Part shown: in pieces, positions 34,619 through 46,524 of the stretch
How the letters are laid out: each line of letters starts with the position of its first letter
Numbering within the stretch: position 1 is the stretch's first letter
Assembly (NCBI GenBank): GCA_027604505.1
Contig: JADIIX010000096.1
Location: 1 to 64,000 of the forward strand
Length of the DNA: 64,000 nucleotides
Source of the DNA: Gonapodya sp. JEL0774
Lineage: Eukaryota > Monoblepharomycota > Monoblepharidomycetes > Monoblepharidales > Gonapodyaceae
Direction: 5' to 3'
The notes under the pieces: generated by a model
Told to the model about the DNA's origin: nothing
Database searches by the model: none
Seen by the model: the letters and a program-made list of their open reading frames with translations, nothing else
Position numbers and translations under genes: made by a program

Positions 34619-35477
34619 AAAGAGAGGTGACACGTTTCCACGACTACTATTTTGAGGACGACGGGAAAGTTGGCATTACTTAACTAGCGATGAGTGTTTG
34701 GAAACATTTCCGATGGGATTTTGCGATGCAGAATAATCTGCACTGCCAGCAGCAAGCCTGACTTCAGCCATTTCCGCCATGAGTTGATCAACCAAAACTG
34801 AGCAGCAGGAGTAGTTAGAATCACAGTGCACGACTGGTGGAGGTTTACTCTCCTCTTTCTGGAATAAATTGGTTGACAAGTTTGTTCAAGGGTTTGAGCC
34901 AGAAGGTGTAAGTAGCGAGTTTCATCCCATAACGCAAATACAATGGGTGATCTAGCAAGAAGGAAATGTTGCTTGTCGACGTTCACCCGCCTTTCTTTCT
35001 CCCCCACGCTATGAAAACTTCTTCGCGACTTCCGTGACCGCTTGGCAAACCCGCTTTTCCGATTATATAAAATTTTATTTATTGAGATATGTGTGTTCAT
35101 TTGCCACCGGGGCGCCGTTGGTTCGGCTGTCACCTTTCGACAAACCCACTCTGTGCCCTCTCAACACCGAGAAATTAATCTAAACAAATAATGGATTTTA
35201 CTAACGGGAGTTTGGCACCACGTACATCAGAAAGATAGGTTGCAGCTTGGCGCGCCGTGGATGTGGGGGGGCTGTGGATGGCAGGTGGATCGGAGCTGAT
35301 CCTTTTTGTGCCCAGACGAATCTTGGCAGGGGGTCAAGGCCAGATGTGATTCACGTGATTTGTAGACACGAGCGCACGAGCAGGATATCTTGAATTCGGA
35401 TTGAAATCACGGAAATTCACGAATTGACAGCGAGAAAATGAGTGGGCGGGCTGCCTATCAGAATTATACTGTCATGC
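34619..35477. other. Intergenic, no convincing gene
   Basis: About 860 bases lie between the transporter and the glyoxal oxidase. A 149-codon minus-strand frame (34684-35133) has no conserved motif and a biased composition. The plus-strand side should contain the promoter of the glyoxal oxidase. Nothing else was recognised. Confidence 0.4.
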
Positions 35478-38367
35478 ATGTTGAGTACTGTGGACAGCCA
35501 CATGCCGATCAGTCCAAAAGCACCGCCAAGCGTCAGTTTGGCGGAACGAACGCATTCAACTCTTAGAGAAAAAAAAAAATTTGGGCACGATTTACAATCA
35601 CGCACTGCTACAGACGTCGCAGATTGGGCGAATCTCATGTCGGAACTTACACCTCTTCGTGTGGGAGATCCTGAGGCGGAATCAAATCCGGATGCTCATT
35701 CCCATTCACTCGATCAACCACGACACTCTCGACTGGCTTCGTATGAAAACGCAAGTCTGATCGGACATGAGCAGCATGAGCAGACACGACTGTTCCACGG
35801 AAACTCCCACCAGTCTCGAGTGGCGAACGATGAAATAATCGTAAAGCCAAGATATCCGAAAATGTCTTCTCTCAAAGAGGGTGCGTCAAATCGAAGGACG
35901 AATAGAAGTCTTTGGTTGCTCCTGTGTGGTAAGTCTCTCCACTGGTCTTCATACATCAGTGTATTCACCGTGTCCATTACGCAGTCTCGGCCACTCTACT
36001 GGTGGCAAGTCTTGCCCTGGTAGCTGTGTTTCTCTTCCGGCTCCTGCCGAACACTTCCCAGTCTGCTTCTGCAGACGCTGGATTTGGATTTCAGTCTGGA
36101 AATGTGAACTCGAGTCCCACCACAACCAGTTTATCTTCAGCCACTACATCGACCGCCATCACCTCATCACCTAGCCCTCTACCCTTTTCTGGAAGGTGTG
36201 GAAAAGACTTTGGGGGTGCGACGTGTCGTGAGCAAATCGGAAGCTATGTTTGTTATGTCCTCTTCACGAACACTCTTTTTTTTTTGCAGCAACCGGCGTG
36301 AGTAACCTGACTGGTGGCTACACTCCGTGCTGTGGGGCCGACGGATATTGTGGAGACTCTTTCTTTTCTTGCGGGGAGGGATGTCAATCTGGCTGCAACG
36401 CTTTCCTACCAGCAACCGATCTGGCGAATGGGGGAAACTTCGCACTACGTGGAAGAAGTGGTGTCCCCGCAATGCATGTTATACTTATTCCCAACACCAA
36501 CAACGTGATTATGTTGTCAAAACAAGAGGATTTTGTCGAGTCGCTCCTGCCGGACGGCCGTTATGCGGTCAGCACCGAATGGAACTCCCAAACTCTCAGC
36601 TTGGAGTCGCTTGATCTCAAATCCAATCCATTCTGCTCTGGCGTGGGTCAAATGGCTGATGGACGGCTCATCTCGGTAGGGGGAAGCGCACGTGAGTGGT
36701 GTTTTGTTGGACCAGAGTCCGGGACACCAGCGTTTGAATCTCATGAATCCCTTCCGTCCCCTTTCTCACAGAAAACAGTGACACAACCGTTGCAACTGGA
36801 TACAATGGAATCAGGATTCTGACGCGGCCGTGCGATAATGCCACGGTTCTGTGCGACTGGGCAGAGACGGACTTGGTCGGAACCCTCCAGAGACCACGCT
36901 GGTATCCAACTATAGTCAGCCTACCAGACGGTAGGATGGTGAGTGGGAAAAAGTCTTCGTAGGAGGGTACATGCGATTCTGAGTATCTCTCGGTATAGTT
37001 CATAATCGGTGGAATAGGCCAGTACGACCAGGGGCTTCAGGTCAACAGACTGACAAACCAACCAAACTACGAGTTCTACCCTCAACAGCCAGCGGGTGTT
37101 TTTACACTGGACCTCCTGACCGCGCCGAACGTTGTCCCCTTCCAGTTGTATCCCCACGTACATGTCCTGCGGAGCGGAAACTTATTCATAATGGCCGGCG
37201 TTAGCAGCATCATTCTTAACCCTTTGACAAACAACGTGGTGAAAAATTTGCCAGATCTTGAAGGTTGGTCTTTTATTTGCTTTGAATGAAGTGTGAGGTA
37301 GTAATGTTCACTGATTGTCACCGGTTACTCTGTCCAGGAATTAACCCACGCACGTATCCCGGTGTTGGTGCTGTCACTCTCCTTCCAATCTCTTTTTCCG
37401 ACAACTATACTTCACATATTTTGGTGTGCGGTGGTGGTCACCCTGATTTGTGGATCGAACAGAACGCAACCGACACGTGTGGAATAAGTAGGTTCAACAA
37501 AGTGAGAAGCCTCTGAGTTGCTTGACACGATGTAACCCGATTTCCGCAGTTACTCCAGAAATCTCGAAGCCGATCTGGGACTTGTCTGAGACCCTCCCCC
37601 AGAACCGAGTTATGGTGCATCCCACCCTCTTACCGGACGGTTCGATCCTTTTCATCAACGGTGCGAGGCAAGGTCACCAAGGCTGGGAAGTCGCGAAGAA
37701 TCCCGTCTTTGCTCCAGATTTATTTATTCCTGGTGCCCCAAAGGGCAAGCGATGGTACACCCTTCAGGCATCAAATATTGCCCGAATGTGTACGTTTGCA
37801 ACGATGAGAACTTTTTCAGTGCTGCCAAAGATTCATTTCTCGGTGTACCTTTGGTAGATCATTCTATCTCCCAGTTGATGCCCGACGCAACTGTACTCGT
37901 CACGGGGTCCAATCCGCATGATAAACCAAATCTTACGAACATTTATCCAACGGAATATCGAAACGAAATATTCACGCCACCTTACTTGCTCAATGGAAAG
38001 GCAAGACCAGTGCTCACCGGATTTCCCTCTGCAGTGAAACCAGGGGAAGCCTTCACCGTGTCAGGAACGTTTGATGCAACGAAGGCACTTCAAGCATCGT
38101 TTTTCTTCCCTGGTGGCGTCACTCACGCTCTCCATATGAGCACAAGACTCGTCTTTGTGAGTATCGATGTGTTCGCTGTGGACGCAGACATCTTCTTGAC
38201 AAGGAGCTGCATTGAATTAGGCTCCAATCACGATATCGTCCACGACAACTTTACAAATCACAACACCGCCAGATAACAATGTCATTCCACCTGGATTCTA
38301 TATTGTCTACATTATCAATGATGGCGTTCCGAGCATTGGACAGTGGTTGCAAATCAAGCAGTCGTGA
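35478..38367 (+). CDS. Membrane-anchored CBM18 glyoxal oxidase (copper radical oxidase)
   Basis: The predicted topology is type II. About 135 cytoplasmic residues precede one membrane helix (SATLLVASLALVAVFLFRLL, about 35980-36040), a Ser/Thr-rich stem and a chitin-binding CBM18 domain (RCGKDFGGATC, then YTPCCGADGYCGDSFFSCG and GCQSGCN across an intron). The catalytic region is galactose-oxidase-like with DUF1929. The residues expected for a copper radical oxidase are present: Cys in NPFCSGVGQMADGR, Tyr in RPRWYPTIVSLPDGR, Tyr-His in RMYHSISQLMPD (joined over an intron at about 37788-37857), and His in VTHALHMSTR. Such enzymes oxidise aldehydes or alcohols and release hydrogen peroxide. The C-terminus is IPPGFYIVYIINDGVPSIGQ. 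About eight introns. CBM18 suggests action at a chitin surface, either its own wall or that of prey or host. Confidence 0.9.
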
Positions 38368-41300
38368 CACAATCATTACCTTTTTGTATTATACGCAACA
38401 ATCTTATATTCACGATAATTTATCACAGCCACTATTTTCGAGATGATGAAGAGTCATTCACGTAGACGAGACCAGTAATGCGAAGAATTCCAGAAGACAC
38501 GGCTTTTCACCATTTCCATCGAATGACGGATCTCAGCGGTTCCATTCTTGACCGATTGACCTGCCGACCACGTCAGTCATCAGAGCTTCAATAGACATTT
38601 CTGACTACGCAACAGCTATGAGTTGAGTCGACGAAATTATCATGTACTCGAGCATCACATTCGCTCGGTAATTCCCACGTCCTTAGTAGTATTTCAAACG
38701 TGTTCGTACCAAAACGAACCAACTAGATTAGTTCTTCCAACGGAAAATTTGATGGATTGTGCAATATTCTGTAGCTGTTCAGGATATTTGTTCACAGAGA
38801 CGGAACTGGGTACGCATGAAGAGAGTCAAGGAGATGTCAATACAAAAGTGCGCATTCACCCCTGGAGCTCAAAGGGCAGAAGAGGGATGCTTACGTGCTA
38901 GAGCATGGCCAAAGGGAAAGGGGTATGAAAATGATCGAGCAAGTGGCAGAACAGGTATCCTCCATAGAGTGTCCCCTGAAGCGGACTCAGCGACAGCAAA
39001 ACCCGTTATTCTGTTTGTATGGGACACGCGATAGCCAACTGACGCACTTTTTCACATTCCGTGCACCCGAATGCTCTTTAGGCGCGCTGGTGTTGGAGAA
39101 AACGTCGAAACTCCACCAATCATCGTGAAGCCAAGCGTGATATTACAACTGGCGGGATTTCTTTTGTTGCCACACGATTATGCTCACACAAGCCGCTGAG
39201 CGCCGTAGTTCTAGTATAATGGGAGATGATGCCGTTTTCTGATCACCTCTGACGGCATACCAGCGGACTCTGCACGAGTCGCACCAGGGCACTAAACCAT
39301 GATGAGCTTCGACTATAACAACATATATACAATATCTTGGTCTTGATGGTCCTCAACTTGCTGGATCTATGGTGTATAGCCAGGAATCGATCAAAGTGCT
39401 TTCGGAGGGGGTCGTTCTCCATCTTGGACAACAAATAAGCACTTCCTAGTATCCGATCGTCTACTACTTGCTCTGTATAAGACAATATTGCCGCGGAGCA
39501 AATGTGTCAGCACATGAAATCGAATCTTGCATGCTCGTGTCCGCTGACCGATTATGTGAGAGATCAAACACGGCTCCCTGACGCCTTGGGAGTGAATCAC
39601 GTACAAATGTATGTATGATAAAGCGCGGCAGGGAGGTTCTTTTGCTGAAACATCGGGTTTCTCCCGGCGGCACACAAGGAGGCTTAGGGTTATATGACAA
39701 TATGGGGAGTCTATTATCATCCACGATAATATCCATTTAGCAATAAACGAATTTCTGCCAGTATTGGTGTTGTCCGAACTTGCTTGGTGGTTCAGGTGAC
39801 CACATCGTTCACTCTCATCCCAACTGTTATTTCGCGGTTCATTTTCTGCTTGAGGCAACAATCTGCCGGAACGCTGGACTGGCAATCAGACTGGATGGAC
39901 TTCGGGTTATTTCAAACAGGACAGATGTCAAGCCATTCTTGGAAGAGACGACGGGCATCCGTCACTTCTGCTGCAATCGATGTGGCATCGAGAGCTTCCA
40001 TTTTGTATTTTACTGCAGTCTGTCCAATGTCATGAAGCCAAGCACAGTACGCAACAAGTGCTCAACTCAAAAATGTGTTTCAATGTCATGATCAGCTGTC
40101 GTGATAATTTTCTGTGTTGTTGTTTGGGATCCATGTGTCCGTGGGCGATGTGCCCACTCGACCGAGGAAACAGGACACGCCTAAACCCGACAGGCCCTAG
40201 TGTCGAGCCGCGCAAGGGGCAGCAACGAGGCGCGAGGAGAGGAAGCCGGCCAGAGGGGGCGGGCGGTGCTGCCAGAATCCGGGCCGGTGGGCAAGGAGGC
40301 CCCGAGCCCACCAGCCGCCATGCATTTGTTGATGTAACAGCAGAAAAAAAAAAGACAAAGAACAACTAAAGAGAGACGAGCTGCGCAGAGCCGAACAGAC
40401 ATCACAGGCAGAGTGGCGAAGTCCACACAAAAACAAAAAACCGAGCCATCGCTCCAGCTGAGACGAAGTTGGCGAGCATGTCAGCAAGTCCCCGGCTTCC
40501 ACATCCCCAACCATTCCCACCTGAGACGACGTTGTCGAGAGTGTGGGGAAAGGGCCGGGGCGCACAATGTAAGCCCCCCACTCGGTGCACGGGGCCCGTC
40601 CTAAGCCCACCCCTGGATCCAACGCACCGACTCCCCCAAATGCCGCAAATCAACAGCTTTTTAACTGAAAATTGCACCAAGTTTTTCAACTTTCTACCCT
40701 AAATGCGCACCTATATGGCGCATCAATCCCCAACTCCTCCCTTTCTAGTCTCTCCGTAGCCCCATTTGACATGATCGTTTCCGCTGTATTCTAGTGCTCG
40801 AACCAAAATACATTACCACTACCAAGATCTTTGTTGAAACTACCGCATCCAGTGGCGTCCAGTTTGGATTAACCAATTTTTCCGTTGCTGCATACAGAAC
40901 CTTCGCGTGGTCTCGTAGAGCCAAAAATGCTCGAGAATATATCACCAATTGCGGGCCAACCTTGACAAAAAGAAGCCCAAATTCGCACCTATCCGGACCA
41001 GGATTTGGCCAACTTTGGGTCTAAAATCGCACTTTTTTAGGACCGGCATATTGGGGAGTCTGTACGGGACTCGCCAGCTGTAGAATAAAGTGACGAGGTG
41101 TTATAATATAGTGAGCCAATCGCGAAATCACATTGGTGACTGCATCTAATATGTACTTGGAGAGATATCCGAACATACATATTATGTATTATGTAAACAA
41201 ACCGCGAGATCTGACTTTCGACAAACAGGCGACTGAGGAGCTAAATTCACAACCACCCGATGTAAAAACACAAGAGCAAACTCTTTGAGATGCAGTGTTA

Positions 41301-41506
41301 TTGCCACCACGTCTGTTGGTATTTTCTGTCTATGATTATGGTATTTTTGTTGTGCCAGTTCGGCCAAATGAAGAACCCTTCACCAAAGGGAATAAAGGAA
41401 ATGCCGCGGAAGTTCGGGGATACACCACAACTCCACAAACAAAAGGCGGAACGAGGCGCGGTTCAACAAGGCGAAACACAAGCACAGCCGGGAGAGAAAT
41501 AGAAGG
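38368..41506. other. Gene-poor 3.1-kb region with GC-rich island
   Basis: No reading frame here carries a recognisable motif. The longest frames (164 codons at 39391-39885 minus, 141 at 40197-40622 minus, 129 at 39980-40369 plus) overlap each other on opposite strands. A GC-rich island lies at about 40140-40330, flanked by an A run (40344-40353). The segment 40660-41040 is rich in short phrases such as GCGCACCTAT, TCGCACCTAT and TCGCACTTTT, which may be worn repeats. No terminal inverted repeat, transposase or RNA gene was identified. Confidence 0.45.
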
Positions 41507-44065
41507 GTGATGGCGACAACTGCCGTGCGGGGGTCGTTTGGGGCATCGTTGAGCCAAATGCTTGGCCTGGGAGATGGGCGCGGAAGCCGGGCACGGGGAA
41601 CGGGAACAGCTCCAGCGGTGGCAGTGGAAGGTGACGAAGAAGCTGAGAAGAAGAAGGCAAAAGGGACAGGGTCTGCGTTCTCCCGATTGTACACTTCCGT
41701 TGGTGGTCGCCTGAGTTTGGACCGGGACCGAGGAAGCGAAAAATCCGTCGAGCGGGGACGCTTTAGTATGGACCGAGGGCGGGAACGCGAGAAAAGCAGT
41801 AAGAGGGAGAAGGCGGTGGATCGAGAAAAGTCAGCCACGCTGGGGACTTCAGCGACCTCGGTTTCAGCCATTGCTAGTGGACAGTCAGTGGCCACCTACA
41901 AGACCACCAAATCCTCTCATTCAGTCAGCTCTTTCAACTCACTGAGCTCATTAAACTCGTCCAGCTCTGTGGAAAACCCGCCTTCGCGCACCTCAATCTC
42001 CTTCACACGCGCTCATCGCCAGGTCACCTTGCGCCTGCCCGACCAACCGTCCCCTCTCCAACCTCTGCAACCGCAAAGACTACATCAGTCACTGCACCAG
42101 CAAAAGACTCCTTCGAACCCGCCGGCCCGTGCACCCATGCCGTCCATCTTGCAAAACCCCGCTGCACTCTCCTCGGCCAACACTTACCCTCGTGGCATTC
42201 ACGACTCGGATGACAGACTCGCGGACAATGCATTGCCACAAGTTACTCTACCCCACGTTCCTGCAACATATCCTCGAGTCTTACCGGACGTGCCAGAAAT
42301 CACAGTTACCCCTGCTGCCGAAACGGATCCAGAAAGCACTCCAACCGCATCCCCTAAAGCCGACTTCTTCCAATTTAGAAGCCTGCCGCGTTCCAACACC
42401 ACCACCAAACCATCTAGTCCTCCGAAGACGTCGGATGCTCCGATCCGAACCTGTCCCCCCAGTCTCCCTCCTGCATCTTCTGCGTCTTTGGGATCCAGAC
42501 TCACTTCGTCCCTTCCGGAGCAGGGCCCGTCCCGCCGCCCAACAGGTGGCCTCGATCCCCGCCCTGCATTCAACCCACCAGAACCAAGATCATTTTCTTC
42601 GTGGGCCGCCAATGCATCCTCTCCTTCTCATTCTCCAGACTCAGGCTGGCCTCGTCATCCGTGGACATCCACACCACGGTCTCAGTCCCTCCGGGTATAC
42701 CCCTCTCACCACCACCTGCCCTCACCGGAGCCCGAGCTTATTGACCTCATCTCTCTACAAAAACGATCTTTTGGTCGAGGTGGACCTCATGGTGGCGCAT
42801 CTGCGGTCTTGGTTTCCGTTCCCCAGACTGGGAGCAGCCCACTTCCTCTTCCTCCACCTCCCTCCACCTCCGATGTCGCGAAGCCAATCGTACTGCCTGA
42901 AAACACTAGTACTGTATCACCTCCCGTCGTCCGCGCTGCAACTTGGACGCCATCAACCACCTCGGTGACACGGAAACCTGTCGCTGCATCCCCCAACCCT
43001 CCTGTCCCGTCCATTGCAACAGATGACCAAGGTGACGCCGAGACTTGGGTTGTCGATGCTTCGGTTCCATCTCTCCTTGCCGAACAATCTCTCCCAGAGT
43101 CTTCTCCATCATCAGCTTCATCCACCTCGCTCCTACCAGCCGCCGTCCCCGTCACAGATCCGAAAAATTCGGCCACGACCGCCGCTCCTGCTACAGATCC
43201 GACAACGCCGGCAACTGCCACCATTCCTCTTTCCCAAATTACCAGCCCGGCTGCCTTGCTCTCGTTGCTTGCGCATACGAGCATCTTCCTTCCCGACTCT
43301 CGTGATCCCATTCTAGACCGCCTGGCCGAAATAGCGGTGCAAGCAAAGCTCAAGGCTGCCGAGGCAACGGCGGCTGCACAGCAGCAAACAACCCAGGGAG
43401 CTCCCTCACCCTCATCGCCGCAGCTACGCCCAACCTCGGCCTCGACTCGCAGCGTGTCTACAACACCTCCTCCAACTCCGCCATATTCATCGGCATCACC
43501 TATATCGCCCACCTCAGCAGCAGCACAATACAGAGCAATCATGCGGGTGTTGTGGAACGCGAGGCGCATGTCGAAGTTCCGCAGGTCCGAGTGGGACTCG
43601 TTGATGGCGAAGATTGAGGAGGCAGGCCCTGAAGGTGTCAAGGACGAGGATGATGATGAGTCAGACAGTACGGATAGTGAGACGACTGCGCCTGTAGACG
43701 GGAAGGGAGAGGGCGAGACCGATGGGGAGAGAGAAGGAACGGGGAGGGCGAGATCGAGCAGTGGCACTCTCGGGGCTGGTTCGTCACTTGTACCGGTGCC
43801 GGGGACGGGACAGAAGCAGCAGCAGGTAGCTTCGTCCCCACCAAGGTCGTCAAGGTCTTGGACGAGATCTAGGTCGTGGTCGAGAACGAGAGGGGTGGAT
43901 GCAAGTGCCGGTGATAACGGTACGGATGCTTCGGAGGAGAGGACAGGTGTGAGTGGAGGTGGAGTGGCGGCTGCTGCTTGGGCGGGCGTGAAAAGAATGG
44001 GAAGTGGAGGATATTTGGCAGGAATCATGGGGAAGAAGAAAGACCGAAGTGTGAATGACGTATGA
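41507..44065 (+). CDS. Hypothetical 852-residue Ser/Pro-rich disordered protein
   Basis: A single uninterrupted frame codes 852 residues. It opens with a charged stretch containing repeated phrases (RLSLDRDRGSEKS, RFSMDRGREREKS). A long Ser/Thr/Pro-rich region follows, with poly-Pro pieces (PLPLPPPPSTSD) and Ala-rich helices. The only ordered-looking parts are about residues 575-640 (ITSPAALLSLLAHTSIFLPD, LAEIAVQAKLKAAEATAAAQ) and 675-710 (YRAIMRVLWNARRMSKFRRS). An acidic patch and an Arg/Ser tail ending near MGKKKDRSVNDV follow. I do not recognise a family. Codon pattern and length favour a real plus-strand gene over the 454-codon antisense frame at 42787-44151. A cytoskeletal, signalling or nuclear scaffold role is possible but unsupported. 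Confidence 0.7.
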   Translation: MMATTAVRGSFGASLSQMLGLGDGRGSRARGTGTAPAVAVEGDEEAEKKKAKGTGSAFSRLYTSVGGRLSLDRDRGSEKSVERGRFSMDRGREREKSSKREKAVDREKSATLGTSATSVSAIASGQSVATYKTTKSSHSVSSFNSLSSLNSSSSVENPPSRTSISFTRAHRQVTLRLPDQPSPLQPLQPQRLHQSLHQQKTPSNPPARAPMPSILQNPAALSSANTYPRGIHDSDDRLADNALPQVTLPHVPATYPRVLPDVPEITVTPAAETDPESTPTASPKADFFQFRSLPRSNTTTKPSSPPKTSDAPIRTCPPSLPPASSASLGSRLTSSLPEQGPSRRPTGGLDPRPAFNPPEPRSFSSWAANASSPSHSPDSGWPRHPWTSTPRSQSLRVYPSHHHLPSPEPELIDLISLQKRSFGRGGPHGGASAVLVSVPQTGSSPLPLPPPPSTSDVAKPIVLPENTSTVSPPVVRAATWTPSTTSVTRKPVAASPNPPVPSIATDDQGDAETWVVDASVPSLLAEQSLPESSPSSASSTSLLPAAVPVTDPKNSATTAAPATDPTTPATATIPLSQITSPAALLSLLAHTSIFLPDSRDPILDRLAEIAVQAKLKAAEATAAAQQQTTQGAPSPSSPQLRPTSASTRSVSTTPPPTPPYSSASPISPTSAAAQYRAIMRVLWNARRMSKFRRSEWDSLMAKIEEAGPEGVKDEDDDESDSTDSETTAPVDGKGEGETDGEREGTGRARSSSGTLGAGSSLVPVPGTGQKQQQVASSPPRSSRSWTRSRSWSRTRGVDASAGDNGTDASEERTGVSGGGVAAAAWAGVKRMGSGGYLAGIMGKKKDRSVNDV

Positions 44066-44363
44066 CATGTGTCACGTGACGTGACTGAAAATTTTAGGTG
44101 GACTTGTTGGACCTTTAATGTGATCAGATGGGCGGTTGATGCGAGCAGCACGGAGCCAAAGTTTTGTACTCCTCACAGCGAGTGGACTTTATGGCGCGAA
44201 ACTGATTCGTTTGTTTTATTCTGTTGTGTATGGGGTTATATGTAATACAATCACGTTGTTGTTTTGCTAGTAAATAGATTCGCAAGCCGACCTCATCCGA
44301 TGACGTTCCTTTGCGTGGTCACCTCCCAGCACGACATGCAGGATCCACTGCTGGTAAAACATC
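44066..44363. other. Convergent spacer
   Basis: About 300 bases lie between the disordered-protein gene and the 3' end of the first epimerase-like gene. The stretch is AT-rich (44200-44285) with likely polyadenylation signals. No gene seen. Confidence 0.4.
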
Positions 44364-46045
44364 TCACGCCTCCACTTTTTCATTCTTCATGATCCAATCT
44401 ACTTCTTCCGCGATGGAACGGAAGAAATCCAAGGGAGTGCGTGTTGGTCTCCAGCCGATTTGCCGTCCGCGGTGGGCACGAGAACGGGCTACTCGGTGGA
44501 TAAGAGTCAGCGATCAAGACAGAATGTCATCAACATGCAGGTGCGATGAGGAGATTCCGCAGAAGTGCCCGAAGGGAGCGTTGAAGACGCAAAGTCCTGA
44601 ACATGATGGAGCGCCAAAGTATCAGTTCACTATCTCACTTACAATTTGACCCAAACGCCTTCTTTCTCCTCTCGAGTTTGAAAGATTTTACCACGTCTGC
44701 ATCCGCCAAGGTGCTGGTGGTGGAATCCCGGATGGCTCCTTTCGAGAAAAGAACCTTCGCGATCTCGGTAGCCGCCTCTCCCCATGAATGCTCGCCAGTT
44801 TCGGCAAAGTAATACTGATCGAACAAGTGTCGCGTGGCAGGGAGAGGGTGAGTTAAGGCGTGTTGGAAGATAAGAATATATAGGGTAGCAAGGTCTGTGA
44901 TGTGCACGTTGGACCAGCTGGAATATGGGGTAGTTAGTACGGGTCACCACGAGCAAGGTTCCAGAAATGGAATTCAGTCAGAACACCACCACAATAACCA
45001 CACGACAACATCACCACCTGACATACCGAGCTAACCCTTTGCCCACGTAGTGAACACGACCAAGACGGAGTGCGGCACGGATGAGGGTGGGGATTTGAAT
45101 CGAGATGGTGTTGAAAGGGCCTGCAAAAAGTTGCGGCAAAGACAGGAGTCTAAATATATAAATAGAGAGAGAGAGAACAAATAATATAAGTCCATACCAT
45201 TACCGATGCCATCTGGTTGAATGAACAGAGGTCATAAATCTTCACGTTATTCAACGACCCCTTTCCCCGCTAAAATGCTCACATATAGTCGGGGGTAGCA
45301 CAATATACGCGTCCACATTTCCGCTCGCACCAGCCTCTCTTATTATCAAATCTACGTCCCTGTGCGGCTGGCTGTCCGCAAGCGAGTCGATCAAACGGAT
45401 GTCGAGGTCCGAATAGACAGTTGGGCTCTCAAAGTCACCGATGGCTGAATCGGCCAAGACGCCGGTACCAGAGGTCTAACGTAGTTTGGTTGATGGCGCG
45501 GTGTCAAAAGGTGGAAGTACGATGTCGGGGCCGGATGCTTGAAAAACTCTACGCACGTGGATTAAAATACCATTCCTCCCAGTCTTCTTCTTTCGTTCAA
45601 CAAGACCTTCGATGATTGCCTTGGCGGCCACTAAATGGTCCGCATGCGCAGTGTGGATGACCACTAAACACGCCTCACCCCAAACGACATGAAAAGATGA
45701 TACGAATTACGTAACAACACAAACCCGCACTCAAGTAGTGGAAGAAATCTACCGTCAGAATCCTCCGCCTCTCTCTTCAAGATCTCAATGTCATCGAGTG
45801 AACCGATGACAGGCCTCGTACCCAATTCTTTCAGCTTTGTCGAACGCTCCTCGCCACGAACGAGAGTAGATATATGGTATCTGGAGGCAGCCTCAGGGAG
45901 TGCGAGAAGCGAAACGAGTACTTCACCGCCAATGTAACCTGTAAATATCGACGGACTGCTGTCGCCTTTTGGACGGATATCAGATTCGTCGCCCAGAGAT
46001 GAACGCACCTGTGGCACCAGTAAGAAAAATTTTTACTTGAGTCAT
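44364..46045 (-). CDS. NAD(P)-binding epimerase-like (extended SDR) protein, copy 1
   Basis: The Rossmann start TQVKIFLTGATG joins over an intron to YIGGEVLVSLLALPEA, giving the TGATGxIG motif of extended short-chain dehydrogenases. Further blocks: YHISTLVRGEERSTKLKELG, VVIHTAHADHLVAAKAIIEG, NGILIHVR, DSAIGDFESPTVYSDLD, YIVLPPTIYGIGNG, VHITDLATLYILIFQHAL and FAETGEHSWGEAATEIAKVL. The gene ends EEVDWIMKNEKVEA at TGA 44364. The family resembles fungal NAD-dependent epimerase-like proteins of unknown substrate. A TSGTG..D segment replaces the usual Ser/YxxxK layout, so catalytic competence is uncertain. About six short introns lie at the same places as in the neighbouring copy. Roughly 60% of visible residues agree with that copy (estimate by eye). 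Confidence 0.78.
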
Positions 46046-46524
46046 GGCCTGCGGCAAGTGGCGACGGTTTTCAATGCGTTATAAGCAGTTTTCAATGCGG
46101 AGCAGTTTTCGGCTTCTTTCACTGCCGAAACTGATTTGGAACACTCATCAGAAGTATGCGAATGATGCCATAATACGCTTTGCACCATGTTAGCTTTTAA
46201 TATCGGACTCAAGACACCTATCCTCCTTATAAATTGGTTTCCATGAGCTTGCCGTTTTGTAATTGACGACGCCAGGATTGGAAAGTCCGAGCAGTTTGCG
46301 CCGAAAACGAGCTAGAAGATGGTAAAATAAAGATCGCAACTACGCAATGCAGATGAATCATGCGACTTCGTGTGCTATGCCGTGCCATCCAACAAGAACG
46401 CGTATGTGCAAGTCAATGAGTTCATCTACGTGCATACAATGTAATCATAAGGGCTGTCCAAATCTCTGCAATTATCGTCGACCAGCCGGACCGCACAGAA
46501 ATTACTCCTATATCGATTCTTGTC
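46046..46524. other. Spacer between the two epimerase-like copies
   Basis: About 480 bases probably hold the promoter of copy 1 and the 3' region of copy 2. A short direct repeat (AGCAGTTTTC(A/G)) occurs at about 46085 and 46101. No gene seen. Confidence 0.4.

Noticed and set aside
34684-35133. 149-codon minus-strand frame beside the transporter
   Set aside because: It is Ser/Arg-rich with no motif and lies in probable promoter and 3' flank sequence.
39391-39885. A 164-codon minus-strand frame as a gene
   Set aside because: It has no domain, a biased composition, and overlaps other frames on the opposite strand; no supporting splice structure was seen.
42787-44151. A 454-codon open frame antisense to the disordered-protein gene
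   Set aside because: The long frame is a by-product of the biased Ser/Pro/Ala codons of the opposite strand. It is itself Ser/Val/Ala-rich low complexity without motifs, and the plus frame is longer with a clear start.
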